A DNA stretch of 41,636 nt from Nemertoderma westbladi (GCA_032718475.1 JAUCBJ010007651.1:1-41636); one strand, 5' to 3'; counted from the first letter of the stretch, positions 20,647 to 30,702 are shown. Numbers and translations are program-made. Notes: generated from the letters alone by a model not told the origin.

Positions 20647-22243
20647 TTAACCCTATTAGTACCGGGCTATAAAATGTTGTACAAATACCGGAGGGGGGGG
20701 GGGGGGGGGGTCATATTGACCCTTCCCTCTAAAATCTACAAATATTTACGAAAACGTCTGATTTTTTGTTTGTACGTAGGTATCACTTGTCTGGATCCGG
20801 CCGAAAAAAAAAAATTTCGAAAAAATGTACTGGGGTGGTTATATTGCAGCACCAAAATTACAAGTAGTGCACAATTATCACAAAATTTGAAAGTTACATT
20901 TTCGGCTAATTATTTTTCAATACAAGTTTTCTGGGGTGCAAAATACATTGGAAAATATTTAAAAATGATGTGATTACTATAAATGGCTGTTTAGTCCTCT
21001 CTGCGTAGGAAAAAAAATGAAAAAAACAAGTAACCAGCACTTTTCAGTTTGAACACAAAATTTTTAATTCACTTATACGATGCTATAAATTCACATTTAT
21101 AGGTTTTCTTGGGCGCTGATTCTAATGGAATACATTTCTAATATGCCAGATCATTACTACTTGTATTTTTCGGCGTAATTTGGCAAATTTTGGTGCTAGC
21201 AACAAATTTCATACCCATCACCAAAAAGTACAAGTTTGCGATGTCCAGTGCTGTTTTTATTGATTCCATCGGAATCAGGACCCTCATAAACCCGTATAAC
21301 GCAAGAAACAAGGTGGTACTATCTAACTGATCAATTTGCATATTTTCCAAAATTTGGTGCTGGCACAACAATTTTCACCCACCGGCGAAAAATACAAGTT
21401 TGAGAACTCTTATGAAATTTTTACTGATTCCATTGAATTCAGAACCATCACAAACCCGTATAACTCAAGAAACAAGGTGACACAATCAATTGATATATTT
21501 GATGGATTTCAAAATTTGGTGCTAGCACCACATTTTGCACCCACATCCTAAAAATACAAGTTTGAGATGTCTAGTTTGATAATTATATATTCCATTGAAT
21601 TCAGAACAGCGATAAACCACTAAAACGCAAGAAATAAATTGTCACAAGCAATTTTATCTATTGAATGGATTTTCAAAATTTCGTGCTAGCACCAAAATTT
21701 GCACACAGCACCGAAAAATACAAGTTTGATACGCTTGGTGCAACTCGTATATATTTCATCGAATCCAGAACCCAAAAAAACCCCAATTGCGTAAAAAACA
21801 AGTTTCAAACAATCAATTTACAAAATTGACATATTTCAAAATTTGGTGCTGGCACCAAAATTTGGCACCCACCGAAAAAAACAAGTTTGAAATTTCTAAA
21901 TCAATTTATATGAATTCCATCCAATTGCTAACACCAAAAAACCGGTATAAATCAAAAATAGAGATGTTACAATTCATATATAATGAAATGTAATTTTCAA
22001 AAAACGTCTCAAAAAAGTGCCAAAAGTAGGGTTAAAAAATGGTGCTATAACTCAAAAACTACCCAATATTTTTGAAAACGGTTTTCACTACTAGGAAGAC
22101 AATAGATTTTTAGGAAAATTCATAAAATGTCAAATTCCCAACTGCGTGTGTTTCAGAATTATAATAAAAAAACCACGGGGGGGTCATATTGACCCCTCCC
22201 CCCTGGGTTTAATAGGGTTACCCCCCGGGTTTAATAGGGTTAA
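20647..22243. mobile_element. Complete piggyBac-like non-autonomous element
   Basis: The element 20651-22239 is flanked on both sides by TTAA (20647-20650 and 22240-22243), the signature target of piggyBac transposases. Its ends are inverted: CCCTATTAGTACCGGG on the left and, on the opposite strand of the right end, CCCTATTAAACCCGGG. Inside each end is a G-run plus TCATATTGACCC block (about 20694-20722 and 22177-22200). The right terminus is duplicated, GGGTTTAATAGGGTTA occurring twice within 22 bp. It has no transposase ORF, so it is non-autonomous. The centre is a tandem array (next entry). A second copy is split at 2040-2586. Confidence 0.75.
21186..22000. repeat. Five tandem units of about 163 bp with a central palindrome
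   Basis: Units begin near 21186, 21350, 21512, 21677 and 21839. Each carries a version of TTGGTGCTAGCACCAA (a perfect 16-bp palindrome in its best form), then ACCGAAAAATACAAGTTTGA, ATTCCATTGAATTCAGAACC and an ACAATCAATTGA-like spacer. The units have diverged from one another, so the array is not a recent slippage product. Confidence 0.7.
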
Positions 22244-23059
22244 TGAATACAAGCTTTCTTACATCAACAAAATTGGGCGCTAAAAAAACTGGTAACATAT
22301 TACATATTCCCTTCAGCAATTCACAATCCCAAGATTATTCCCAAATTACTCCCAAAAATCAATAAGTTGTAAGTAGATAAATTTATGCGAAAACAATTAA
22401 GTTAGCATTGTAAGCAGAAAACAAATACCATCGTTTACTTTCGTAATAATAATGACTTATGTGTGTATTTTGTGCTGTGTTTCAAGATGATAATTTATAC
22501 ATCCTAGTTTGATAGCATTCATATGTTCTACAAAATATGTGATCAAAGTTCAGTTTCTAAAATGCATAAAGGCTATCCTTTAAAGAAACAAATAAGCCCT
22601 TTGATCCAAGCTATATGAATGAGTCCAATCTCGAACGCATTTAGTTATTGAGTTTAAAAAATTAGATAAAGCCAGACTCAAGAATTGTTTAGCATGTGTG
22701 ATTATTTAGACTGATGAAATATCTCTGATTTAAAATTTTCCTATTATTTATTCTTACTGCATACTGGTACTAGTTCAGACAGGGTGACTTACTATTTGAT
22801 TCACTATTGTTAATATTACATGATAGCAAAATGTTCTACAACATGAAATCTATTGTTAGCCTTATTTTCAATTTGGTACCAGTTGCACATTAATTTCATA
22901 AACTCATTTAATATGAAAAATTCAAAAAGCCCCGGGTACCATAAACAAAAAAACTAGAAATCTGTACCCCGAAACTTACTCACACATGGGCTGTTTTTCC
23001 GGAAAGCTGACTGTAAAATTTCGGATTTTCATGGTTAAGAAGGGGCCCTAAAGTAAAAG
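22244..23059. other. AT-rich stretch without recognised features
   Basis: No ORF, repeat end or RNA-like structure is seen. TGTTCTACAA occurs twice (22524, 22833). Confidence 0.35.
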
Positions 23060-23119
23060 AAATCATTCACTTGGTTTCAGGTAGGGTTCCTGACAGCCTC
23101 GCCTAGGCCTAGCCTAATG

Positions 23120-23310
23120 CAAAGCTTCCTGAGTGGTGCCCTTGCTGGTGTAGTATGAGCCTGAAAAGGACTAGAAACAACCATCATAGGGTGCCACGAT
23201 GAAAACCGACGAGGATGGACTTTGGCCCACATGAGTGGTGTGCTTGCCGACGCAGTACAAGTCTGAAAAGGACTCGGAATAGTTAGCTGATAACCCTCCC
23301 AGAGAATCAA
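23120..23310 (+). repeat. Two 102-bp tandem units upstream of LINE ORF1
   Basis: GAGTGGTG and CTGAAAAGGACT recur at an exact spacing of 102 bp (23131/23233 and 23161/23263). Tandem promoter monomers in front of ORF1 are found in some LINEs. That role is inferred from position only. Confidence 0.5.
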
Positions 23311-23453
23311 TTAATAACGATCAAAAATCTTCCGAACAAACAGTGCTTACCGAACTCGATCAGATATCATAATACTTTGACCACATTCTCAAACTGACGT
23401 CACCACACCAACAGGTCACACTTCAACTACAACCATGATCATCGGCTAATGCC

Positions 23454-24572
23454 GTGGCAACCAATATTCTGGAGCTGCTGCGATATCGTTCAAATGGCCT
23501 GTTGACAGAACCATGTCGTAAACAACTTCACAAAACAGATTCTTCCAACGACAAAGGAATCACGTTGGATGAGCTAAAGAATAACCTTATATTGGTGGTT
23601 TCTGCTCTGAAGGCTCGAATATCTTTAGTCAAATCCGACAATTTAATCCTCAAGGAGGGAATAGGGAACCTGGTTGATGAACTGAGTATTGAACGCCACC
23701 AGCGGGTTCTGCTGGAATTACAACTCAGTATACTCAAATCAAATATACAATCAGAAACTCCTTTACACTGCGAATGCCATGGCTAATTTATAAGAACAGC
23801 AACAGAACCCGGAATGGTAAGTCAGCCCCAAACAGAGATGTTAGAAGTTCAGCCCATTCAAAACCAAGACGAATTTATTGTGGTAGATTCCATCAAATCC
23901 CTGCCCGTTTCTCCACAGACAGAACCGAGATCGAATACAGAAACAGTAAAAAGAGTATCAGCCCTTGAAGAAGAGACTCTGGAACAAAATGTCAATAAAT
24001 TGATAACTGTAGGTTCCAAGAGGAACCAACCCATATGGGACATAAAGAGAAACACAGAGGTGGAAAACAACCTCCAGTCATCAAAAAGCGCGAAACTCAC
24101 TGGTGACTTCCACCCAGAGCGACGGGATTCCTCTAGGAATAATAAAAAAATCCACTCAATTATCCCGGCCCAGCAGCCCCAGACCAAAACAAACACAGCC
24201 AGGCCACCCACCAATAGAACATTACGGTCCATCGCGCTACCACAAGGGCAATCCGCGATTCACTCAACATTAGGCTATCTGTCGATCCAAAAGACTTGGA
24301 CAAACAAAATGCAGTTGGGCCAGAATACAGTTTGTTTTAGTTTGTCCGACTGGGAATTTCATCCAAGATACATCGAGAGAATCATCGGCATAGAATGGAA
24401 TGGTATCCCCATACACAACATGACAACTTGAACAGAATGGGATGGGATCCTAACACACAACACATCAACCAGCATAGAATGGAAAGGGATTCCCATGCAT
24501 AACACGACAACAGACATAGAATGGAACAGGATTCCCACAAACACCCCGTGCAATGGACTGGACGTGCAATAA
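23454..24572 (+). pseudogene. LINE ORF1-like protein, two in-frame stops
   Basis: One frame runs from the ATG at 23454 to the TAA at 24570-24572, about 370 codons, interrupted only by TAA at 23784 and TGA at 24429. Residues 30-95 are rich in Leu, Ile, Glu and Lys with heptad-like spacing, suggesting a coiled coil. The middle is polar and rich in Gln, Asn, Pro and Arg. The C-terminal end is a 14-residue repeat (see 24390-24545). No zinc knuckle or RRM is evident. The ORF1 assignment comes from its place directly before a LINE-type endonuclease on the same strand. It probably acted as a nucleic-acid chaperone; the sequence alone does not prove that. Confidence 0.55.
24390..24545 (+). repeat. 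In-frame 42-bp minisatellite at the end of ORF1
   Basis: Units at 24390, 24432, 24474 and 24516 (the last partial) encode variants of IEWNGIPIHNMTT in frame. 42 bp equals 14 codons, so copy-number change keeps the reading frame. Confidence 0.75.
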
Positions 24573-24639
24573 CAGGTATCGTGTTTAACATAACTGATAA
24601 TGAGGAAAGCAGTGAGATCGGTCATGCGATTGGACATAA

Positions 24640-25245
24640 GATGTGGGACATTCAACACTAATGATTCTCCACCAACACAAATTACATTATTAAACAGTTG
24701 AGTGAGTGCGAATTCCTGGGATTGAAGGAGCACTGGTTAAACAACCTCACATGTCAGACCAGCTATCTGCGATTCGATAGCAGATTTGAGTGCATATATA
24801 CAGTCAGTAGTCATATGGAAAATCCAAATTGTAAATGCGGCATGGGTGGCGTCGCTCTCCACTTCAGGAAGAATTTCATGAGGACCTGGTCGCAAGTAAA
24901 CAGTGATGATGATATAATTGGAGTTATAGCTAACATGCATGAGCAGCCAGTTCTGGTGTTGTCATGTTATGGCGCGGACCAATCGAAGGACTCAGAGTTG
25001 TACTACAGCTTCCTTGGGTGCCTCTGCTTGTTATTAACGCAGTACTCGGTCTGCCTCCCGATAGTGTTAATCGACAGTAATGCCGATGTTGGTAACCTCC
25101 AGAGGACGAGGGGACATTTATCCAATGCTACAGCGACCGCAAGAGGGCTTCACCTAGATAACTTCCTGGATGCTAACAACTTGTGTGCCCCTGACATACA
25201 CAATCAATTTAGTGGACTGACGATCACATTCCATGGACATGGTAG
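24640..25245 (+). pseudogene. LINE ORF2 endonuclease domain, N-terminal part
   Basis: The frame open to 25369 encodes an apurinic-type endonuclease (EEP fold) as in CR1/L2/RTE-like LINEs. FLGLKEHWL contains the catalytic metal-binding Glu block. GGVALHFRKNF follows, then a predicted strand VLVLSCYGADQS, and LIDSNADVG (the GD-N block, with the usual Gly-Asp read as Ile-Asp). The last recognisable stretch before the break is FSGLTITFHG. After 25245 the frame runs into the inserted hAT-like element. The frame upstream of 24698 is damaged, so the start is not assigned. No reverse transcriptase follows in this copy. Confidence 0.75.
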
Positions 25246-26041
25246 TAGGGCTCGATCGGAGTTGGGATTTCGCCGGAGCCAGAGCAGGAGCCAGAGTTGG
25301 ACAATTTGGCCAGAGCCAGAGCAGGAGCCGGAGTTTTTCAAAAATTTTAAAAATTTAATTATTTATTAAAAAAAAAATAAAGTACCCTACTGCCCTATGG
25401 TTATCGTTCGCCAATCGCTCATAATCAATCATACTGTAGGTCTAACTAATTTCATAATCTAAAGATTTACGAATTTTCAATTTAAAATTTAAGTAATTAA
25501 TTTATCACGGACAGATGGCCTGACGCTGGCTGATGGCTAAAAATTACCTACAGTACCTAACTCACTAACTGTCTAACTGTGTTAGAGGAGAGACTGTCTG
25601 ACTGAAGGTACCGTACGCGTACCAGTACTGCAGTACAGTATGCTGGCATGACAGCAGTAAATGGCTACAGTGGTACAGTGTACAATCCAGCAATCATAGT
25701 ATTTACAATTTTTTACAGTAGGGCCTACCTGTGACCTGTAACAGTCTGCTAGTCAGCCAGCTGGCCAGTACCATACCAGTACTTCACTGCAGTACAGTCA
25801 GTCAGTCATTGACTGTAAGTAAATACTGCAGTATTATGCTTGATATTGAAGCTGTAAGGTACCGGTAATACAGTACTTAGGACTATAGTGTAAATAATTG
25901 TTCAGATTAGAATATGCACGAAATATAATACTTTATTAAAAAATTAACTTGGGCAATATTTTTACCGGAGCCGGAGCAGGAGCCAGAGGTGCCAAAATGG
26001 CTGGAGCCGGATCCGGAGGCTGGAGCTCCGATTGAGCCCTA
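25246..26041. mobile_element. hAT-like non-autonomous element, 796 bp
   Basis: The ends are TAGGGCTCGATCGGAG on the left and, as its inverted partner on the right, TAGGGCTCAATCGGAG. They are flanked by a perfect 8-bp target duplication, CATGGTAG (25238-25245 and 26042-26049). An 8-bp duplication with TAGGG-type ends is diagnostic of hAT. Both subterminal regions are rich in GGAGCCAGAGC and GGAGCCGGAGC repeats. The centre (25380-25900) is AT-rich and non-coding. It interrupts the LINE endonuclease, so it is younger than that copy. Confidence 0.85.
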
Positions 26042-26565
26042 CATGGTAGTAACACATCATCCTACATCGACCATCGGCCTCGGACTCATCAGAAGTGGCA
26101 CTGTCAATGATGATGATCCTGCCAACAACTACTCTGACCATGTTCCAGTGTCAGCGAACTTCCGTCTCCCTACTAACCCAAAAAGGATTGAGGCAAACAT
26201 TAAACCAAAGACTCCTAAACTGCGACAAACAAAATTCAACTGGGCTAAAGCTTCCATAGCTAACGTTGAGAGCTACAGGGAAGATGTTGACACAGCTGTC
26301 GGGAAGCTAATGCTTAACCTGCAGGACCTCCGAGCTAGTGGGGTCAATGCTGAGGCCTTAAACATCAGTATGGAGGAGCTGCAGTGTGTTGTATTTGTGG
26401 CAGCCACAGAGAATATTCTGATGTCGCGGCATAATTGAGCTACAAAGAATGTCAGATTCTGATCAAATCTACTGCACTCAAGTGCAAAGACTACAAAGAA
26501 ACTATACGAACTATGGTGCGAGGCAGGCCGGGACCCCGCAGACAATCTGGGTGCCACCTTTAAAG
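26042..26565 (+). pseudogene. LINE ORF2 endonuclease domain, C-terminal part
   Basis: After the hAT-like element the LINE resumes with TSSYIDH (the S-x-IDH block) in one frame and then, after a small frameshift, NNYSDHVPVSANF, the SDH-PV catalytic His block that ends these endonucleases. About 100 further codons of linker follow, to a stop near 26438. Homology then stops near 26565, where sequence matching the upstream side of the leucine-rich-repeat gene begins. Confidence 0.75.
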
Positions 26566-26569
26566 TACA

Positions 26570-26896
26570 TTATTGAAGTTGACAAAGTAGTAGTTTCTAC
26601 TAATTGTAAAAAGGTTTGCACTAATGCAGAAATTATAATATAATAAAGAAAGGATGTATAAAATGCCAATGATTATACTCAATTATAAATGCCGATTATT
26701 AACATTAAAAGAAATAGGTATTGCGAATGAAACTCGGGCTTTGGAAACAGGAATAGTGAATGCAGAATGTCGGAGATGGAAACTACATGCAGTTCGAAAT
26801 GATAATCAATGCAATGTCCTCTGTAAGTGGCTGAAAGAACTACCAAATGAATTTCGCATCGATCTATGGAAGTTCATTCTACAGTACAAACAGTGA
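26570..26896 (+). pseudogene. Broken second copy of the leucine-rich-repeat gene, 5' part
   Basis: 26572-26653 matches the sequence just upstream of the intact gene (about 18088-18168), and 26654-26880 matches its first 76 codons. There are about 13 replacement but only 3 silent codon changes between copies, close to or above the ratio expected without constraint. The frame ends at a stop at 26894, just past the point where homology breaks and repeat copy C begins. Confidence 0.75.
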
Positions 26897-27490
26897 AATG
26901 AATTTTATGTGCCTTTGGCACGTTAAGCTCCTTAAACGCCTTAGTATCTCTAAAAGGTTCCAAAAAGGGTTGTCTTTCTTGTTGTATTGTTTTGGTTTCT
27001 TGCTATAATACTGTCATGAAATAATCCCCACAGGCACACGTCCTTCAATGACTTGTTATTTACGGACATCCACAACCCTTCAAAGATAGTGCTAAAACGC
27101 AGTGATTTCTGTTCTTTCCAAGATGTTATTGCTTCCTTCTGGGATATAAAAATAGCGTACTGTAACACCAGAGAAAAACATATGGGAATAGGAAAAAGAG
27201 AAACCGGGTGAGGTATCCTTTGGTCTGATAGGAACCAAAGTATAACCTCTAAAGTAATTTAATCTAAACCAAAATGTTAGAAAATAAGTATTTTTAGTCG
27301 TTTCGTTATGCTAAAAATACTCTGAAAAATATAATAATACAAAGAGGTATTATTCCATCTGAAAAGATACAAAAAAAGGTACTTCACGCTATTGGAACTT
27401 GGCAGTAGTGCAGAACACCACGTTACCATCTGAGTCCAAACAGGGGTGGGACCGATTTGACGCAACTGGTTAGCTGCTACATTGCCCTCG
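26897..27490. repeat. Long AT-rich repeat, copy C (partial)
   Basis: 26920-27260 is homologous to 5930-6260 of copy A and 16910-17250 of copy B (ACGGAC...CCACAACC, AGATGTTATT, GGAAAAAGAGAAACCGG). 27380-27480 is homologous to 6362-6475 of copy A (TTCACGCTATTGGAA). It is more diverged than A and B are from each other. Unlike copy B, it lies inside the gene copy, not upstream of it. Confidence 0.6.
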
Positions 27491-27550
27491 AAACTATATG
27501 GTTGGTTCTGGCGAGCCTGGGATGAACCGTATAGCAACCTATACACTACA

Positions 27551-27931
27551 CGAAGTGGGGACTTCGCGCAGCACGAAGTTGGCAGAGCCTTAGCGAATTG
27601 ACACTCTTAGGGGGTAGGTCAATTTATGCAAATAGTCACGTTGGCCCTCTAGCGGCAGACTGGAGAACTGCAGATGGATTCGCCTCCTTTGAAAGTCACA
27701 GCTAATGGTCTAATACATATCTGCCAAGTTTCAGCTTAAACGGATTAAAAGCAAAGAAATGGGAGGGCATTTAATGTTTAGACATGTGGCCCTCTAGCGG
27801 GAGACCATTGCACTGATGGTGTCTGAAAGTCTCTCAAAAATCTCAACTTTTGCTCATATTGATACCTACAAATTTTCAACTTGGCAGCTTTAAATCCGAC
27901 AAAGTTATTAGCATGTCAAAATCGTAACGAC

Positions 27932-27963
<32 letters not shown>

Positions 27964-28051
27964 CAACGACGACGACAACTATTTGCATAAATTGACCCAC
28001 CCCCTAACAGTGTCAATTCGCTAAGGCTCCGCCAACTTCGTGGCTCGCCCC
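27551..28051. mobile_element. Inverted-repeat element (MITE-like), about 501 bp
   Basis: Arms of 65 bp (27572-27636 and 27978-28042) are inverted copies with three mismatches. They start CACGAAGTTGGC and include GAATTGACAC and TCAATTTATGCAAATAG. Internal direct repeats TGGCCCTCTAGCGG occur at about 27641 and 27787. A CGA/CAA-rich triplet array fills 27928-27978. The element sits at one point of the leucine-rich-repeat copy: the intact gene reads CTACACTACAGAGTC (about 18899), the left flank here ends ACACTACA, and the right flank starts ACAGAGTC. That leaves a duplication of about 3 bp. Superfamily uncertain. Confidence 0.65.
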
Positions 28052-28305
28052 ACAGAGTCTAGCTCAACTGGAAAGTTTGCAGGTGTTGAATATTCAGAAG
28101 TGTGCTAAGAGTATCAATTGATAAACTAATTGAAATACAAATAATACTCTCATAGATCGACATTATTACAAAAAAATCAAGGGAGGTACTAGAGAGAAAC
28201 ATAAATAACTTTCGAAATAACTTTCCGCTATTTCAGTGTTTTTAACAGTAATGGTGTTGATCAATCTGTCACTTACAACCTAAAAGAAACCGTAATTTCT
28301 CATTC
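28052..28305 (+). pseudogene. Broken second copy of the leucine-rich-repeat gene, middle part
   Basis: Matches 18906-19155 of the intact gene (AGAGTCTAGC through AAACCGTAATT) but contains several stops, a frameshift and a 12-bp duplication of AATAACTTTCGA-like sequence. Codons about 83-240 of the intact gene are missing between this piece and 26896. Confidence 0.7.
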
Positions 28306-28331
28306 ATACTCATTCTGTCTCCCTTTGTGAT

Positions 28332-28897
28332 CATAAGTAAGATTTACATTAGATTAGATTCACATTAGATTAGATTTACATTAGATTTTTTTTTTCCGGT
28401 CGACTAAATGCCGAAGTTAATATGTAATACGAAATGTACTATAAAATAAATCAATGTTAATATAAGTAACACAATATTATATAGCCCACCACCTAAACTG
28501 TAAAAACTATACAAATACATTGCTTGAAGCACTGCACTGTTGCCTAGCAACAGGGGACAATACAATTTAAAAAAAGCTGGTAACCTAAGGCAACCCAGCA
28601 CCATCCTCCAGGCCAAGGCCGCTCCTCCACCTAATCCGCGACCCCCTAATACAGTGAGAGGCCCCACGGATCAGAGCAAACTGAACCCGGGTGCGCACCC
28701 ACCCCATCACTACACTGTACGGTTTCCCCCAAGAACTGTGGAGCTTCTCCGCGATTATGCGGAGTAGCTTGTTGGCCTGGGGGGCCAGCACACCGTCGCA
28801 GGATGCAACGAACGGGGAGAAGTCCGCTCGTCGAGCGGTTCCGCGTAGAGGCGCTTCTTGTCCTCTTCGGCGGACTCGAGTACGGAGTTCGGCGATT
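28332..28897 (-). pseudogene. 5'-truncated LINE copy with tandem 3' tail
   Basis: An 11-bp direct repeat CCCTTTGTGAT flanks the segment (28321-28331 and 28898-28908). On the minus strand the 3' end is a tail of repeated AATCTAATGT-like units (28340-28390). The coding part reads RADFSPFVASCDGVLAPQAN, then KPYSVVMGWVRTRVQFAL and CIRGSRIRWRSG. From memory this block is common at the C-terminus of reverse-transcriptase proteins in metazoan genomes. One frameshift lies near 28840. Truncation, tail and target duplication are all as expected for target-primed reverse transcription. Confidence 0.65.
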
Positions 28898-28908
28898 CCC
28901 TTTGTGAT

Positions 28909-29260
28909 TCATTCTACATTTCCTGCGAAACATACCGATCAGCTGGCTGCGGTCAGCTGATCACTGATTGCATGCAGCGTCTAGTTCTTATTGCTTTTTA
29001 ATTTTTTACATACTTTGGTACTAACAAACCTACCGGTAAGGTTTTTACTTTAACGTGCTTGATAAATAAATAAATATAATTCTTAACATGGTAAATCTTA
29101 AAATTGAAAAAAAGAGTTATGGTTAACATTCCAACCTCAACCCAAAATAAGGAGAACAAAACCGCTAATGTTTAACTTATGTTACAACTTGCACATACGG
29201 TATGTTTATCAGAATCAATGCATATTAATAAAATCTACTACAACCATATATGCTATCCAA
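28909..29260. other. Non-coding, 3' side of the first fibrinogen-domain exon
   Basis: AT-rich with no ORF. GATCAGCTG and CAGCTGATC form a small inverted pair at 28939-28962. A further exon of the minus-strand gene could lie here or beyond, but I cannot define one. Confidence 0.3.
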
Positions 29261-29290
29261 TTAAATAAAATTAATATAGATATAACTTAC

Positions 29291-29821
29291 TGATTGGCTG
29301 ATAAGTATCTTCATCTCTATTGGCAATAAATTCCCATTAAAATCATTATCTTCACAGTCATTGTACCACCACCCATTACCATGGTTTTCTGCACAGTTAC
29401 TAATTTGATTGCCATCATTATCAGAATCATGTGTGGTAAAAGGTAGTATGGTAGATCCCAGGCCACCAGTAGGGATACCTGATAGAGTATGGCCAGAAAT
29501 CTCAAGTGTATAATTACTCTCAGCAGAACCAACTTTGAATGATAAATATACATCAGAATGACGTTTATCATTGATCCAGGAATCTATTTTAAGTCGAACT
29601 GGGTTTTTAGTAAGTTTGTAGACTGTACCCAACCCCAACCAGTATTCAGCAGCATGTAAATCTCCAAATCCACTAACATAATCATCCCAGCTACGATTGA
29701 AGTCAGATGAACCATTCTTCCTTTCAAGAATTACCAACCACAGACCTGTGGAACTAGTTTCACAATGTATTTGGACAGTTATTCCATGGCTCTTTCCAAA
29801 ATCTGCACAGTCAGCTTCTTC
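29291..29821 (-). CDS. Fibrinogen-related domain exon 1
   Basis: The minus-strand exon is bounded by an acceptor ending CCAG at 29822 and a GTAAGT donor at 29290-29285. It is 531 nt, phase 0 at both ends. It encodes a fibrinogen C-terminal-like domain: DCADF (first Cys), IHCET (second Cys), SSDFNRSWDDYVSGFGDL, YWLGL, ISGH, then DSDNDG (calcium-site Asp cluster), NCAENHGNGWWYNDC (third and fourth Cys) and MKIL at the end. All four conserved Cys are present. It is shorter than usual because the segment between WWYN-C and MKI, normally about 40 residues with a G-NW motif, is reduced to about 12. A hydrophobic run just upstream in the same frame (CIIVLLLILLY) could be a signal peptide if the acceptor is not used. 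Such proteins are often secreted lectin-like immune factors. Confidence 0.75.
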
Positions 29822-30089
29822 CTGGATCGCAATGAGGGAATCGTATAGGAGAATGAGCAATAACACAATGATACATAAAGATAAATGGCAAATACTCGGT
29901 AATCTAAATATCAGTACATAATTATGAAACCTATATATCTTTAAGGCGTATTCCAACTTAATATACACACGGAGTAACTTGTTTCTGCAATTTGTTTTGG
30001 AAACTTGTTGTTGGACCCCCTCACACACAGAAACTTGTTGCTGCAACTGCTGAAAGGGGAAAAGCCATCATAAATTGGAACTTAAAGTC

Positions 30090-30260
30090 AACTAAACCTC
30101 TCCAGTCTCCACAAAAAAGGAGACTTCGGCAAAACAACAAAATAATCCTCCCTCCAGTCCTGACAATTGTGAATTTCAAGAAAGTATTTGACACCACACG
30201 TAGAGGTGAAATGCTGGAAATCGCACGAGCTTATGGAATACCAGAAGTTATGTCGTAGGC
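30090..30260 (+). pseudogene. LINE reverse transcriptase fragment
   Basis: The frame encodes ILPPVLTIVNFKKVF followed by DTTRRGEMLEIARAYGIP, which matches the D-F-KAFD...AYGIP block in the palm of non-LTR reverse transcriptases (the first catalytic Asp block, here with Asn in place of Asp). It ends in a stop at 30256. It lies between the two fibrinogen-domain exons on the opposite strand. Sequence to about 30600 may be more of the same element, but I cannot recognise it. Confidence 0.55.
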
Positions 30261-30702
30261 ATTGGATTGTTTTATTGTGACACAGAAGTTCAGGTACTCT
30301 CACCAATTGAGAAGAACTCAGATGGTGAATTTGACGTTTTACAATTCATAATTGTATCAGTTAGCAACACTGCTGGATAAGTAAACATGAGGTCATAGGC
30401 TTACCAGATATACTTTTCTGGCAACCAACACAAGGAAACTGTACCCGTTTACAACTGCATAGACCAAGTTGAAATGGATTCTGGACTTTGGAGAAACTAC
30501 ACTGAGACAACCGTGGAGAATTGGGAAACGTGGAAGGGCTTCATTACCATTGTGCCAGCTCGTTCTTGCTAGTAGTAGTAGATGTTATTATCTAATGTAT
30601 TACATAATAATAGTAAATAAAAATATCGTAAAAGAAAAAAATTACTGTAATGGTTTACCCAAATTCTTGCAGTATAAAATATTTAACACTAATTGTACTT
30701 AC

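Noticed and set aside
26654-26896. A separate small gene of 80 codons
   Set aside because: It is the first part of a broken copy of the 18169 gene, cut by a repeat.
28540-28767. Plus-strand Pro-rich ORF of 75 codons
   Set aside because: Antisense shadow of the minus-strand LINE coding block with the CIRGSR motif.
29697-29921. Plus-strand ORF opposite fibrinogen exon 1
   Set aside because: Lies antisense to a domain with clear fibrinogen motifs; no motif of its own.
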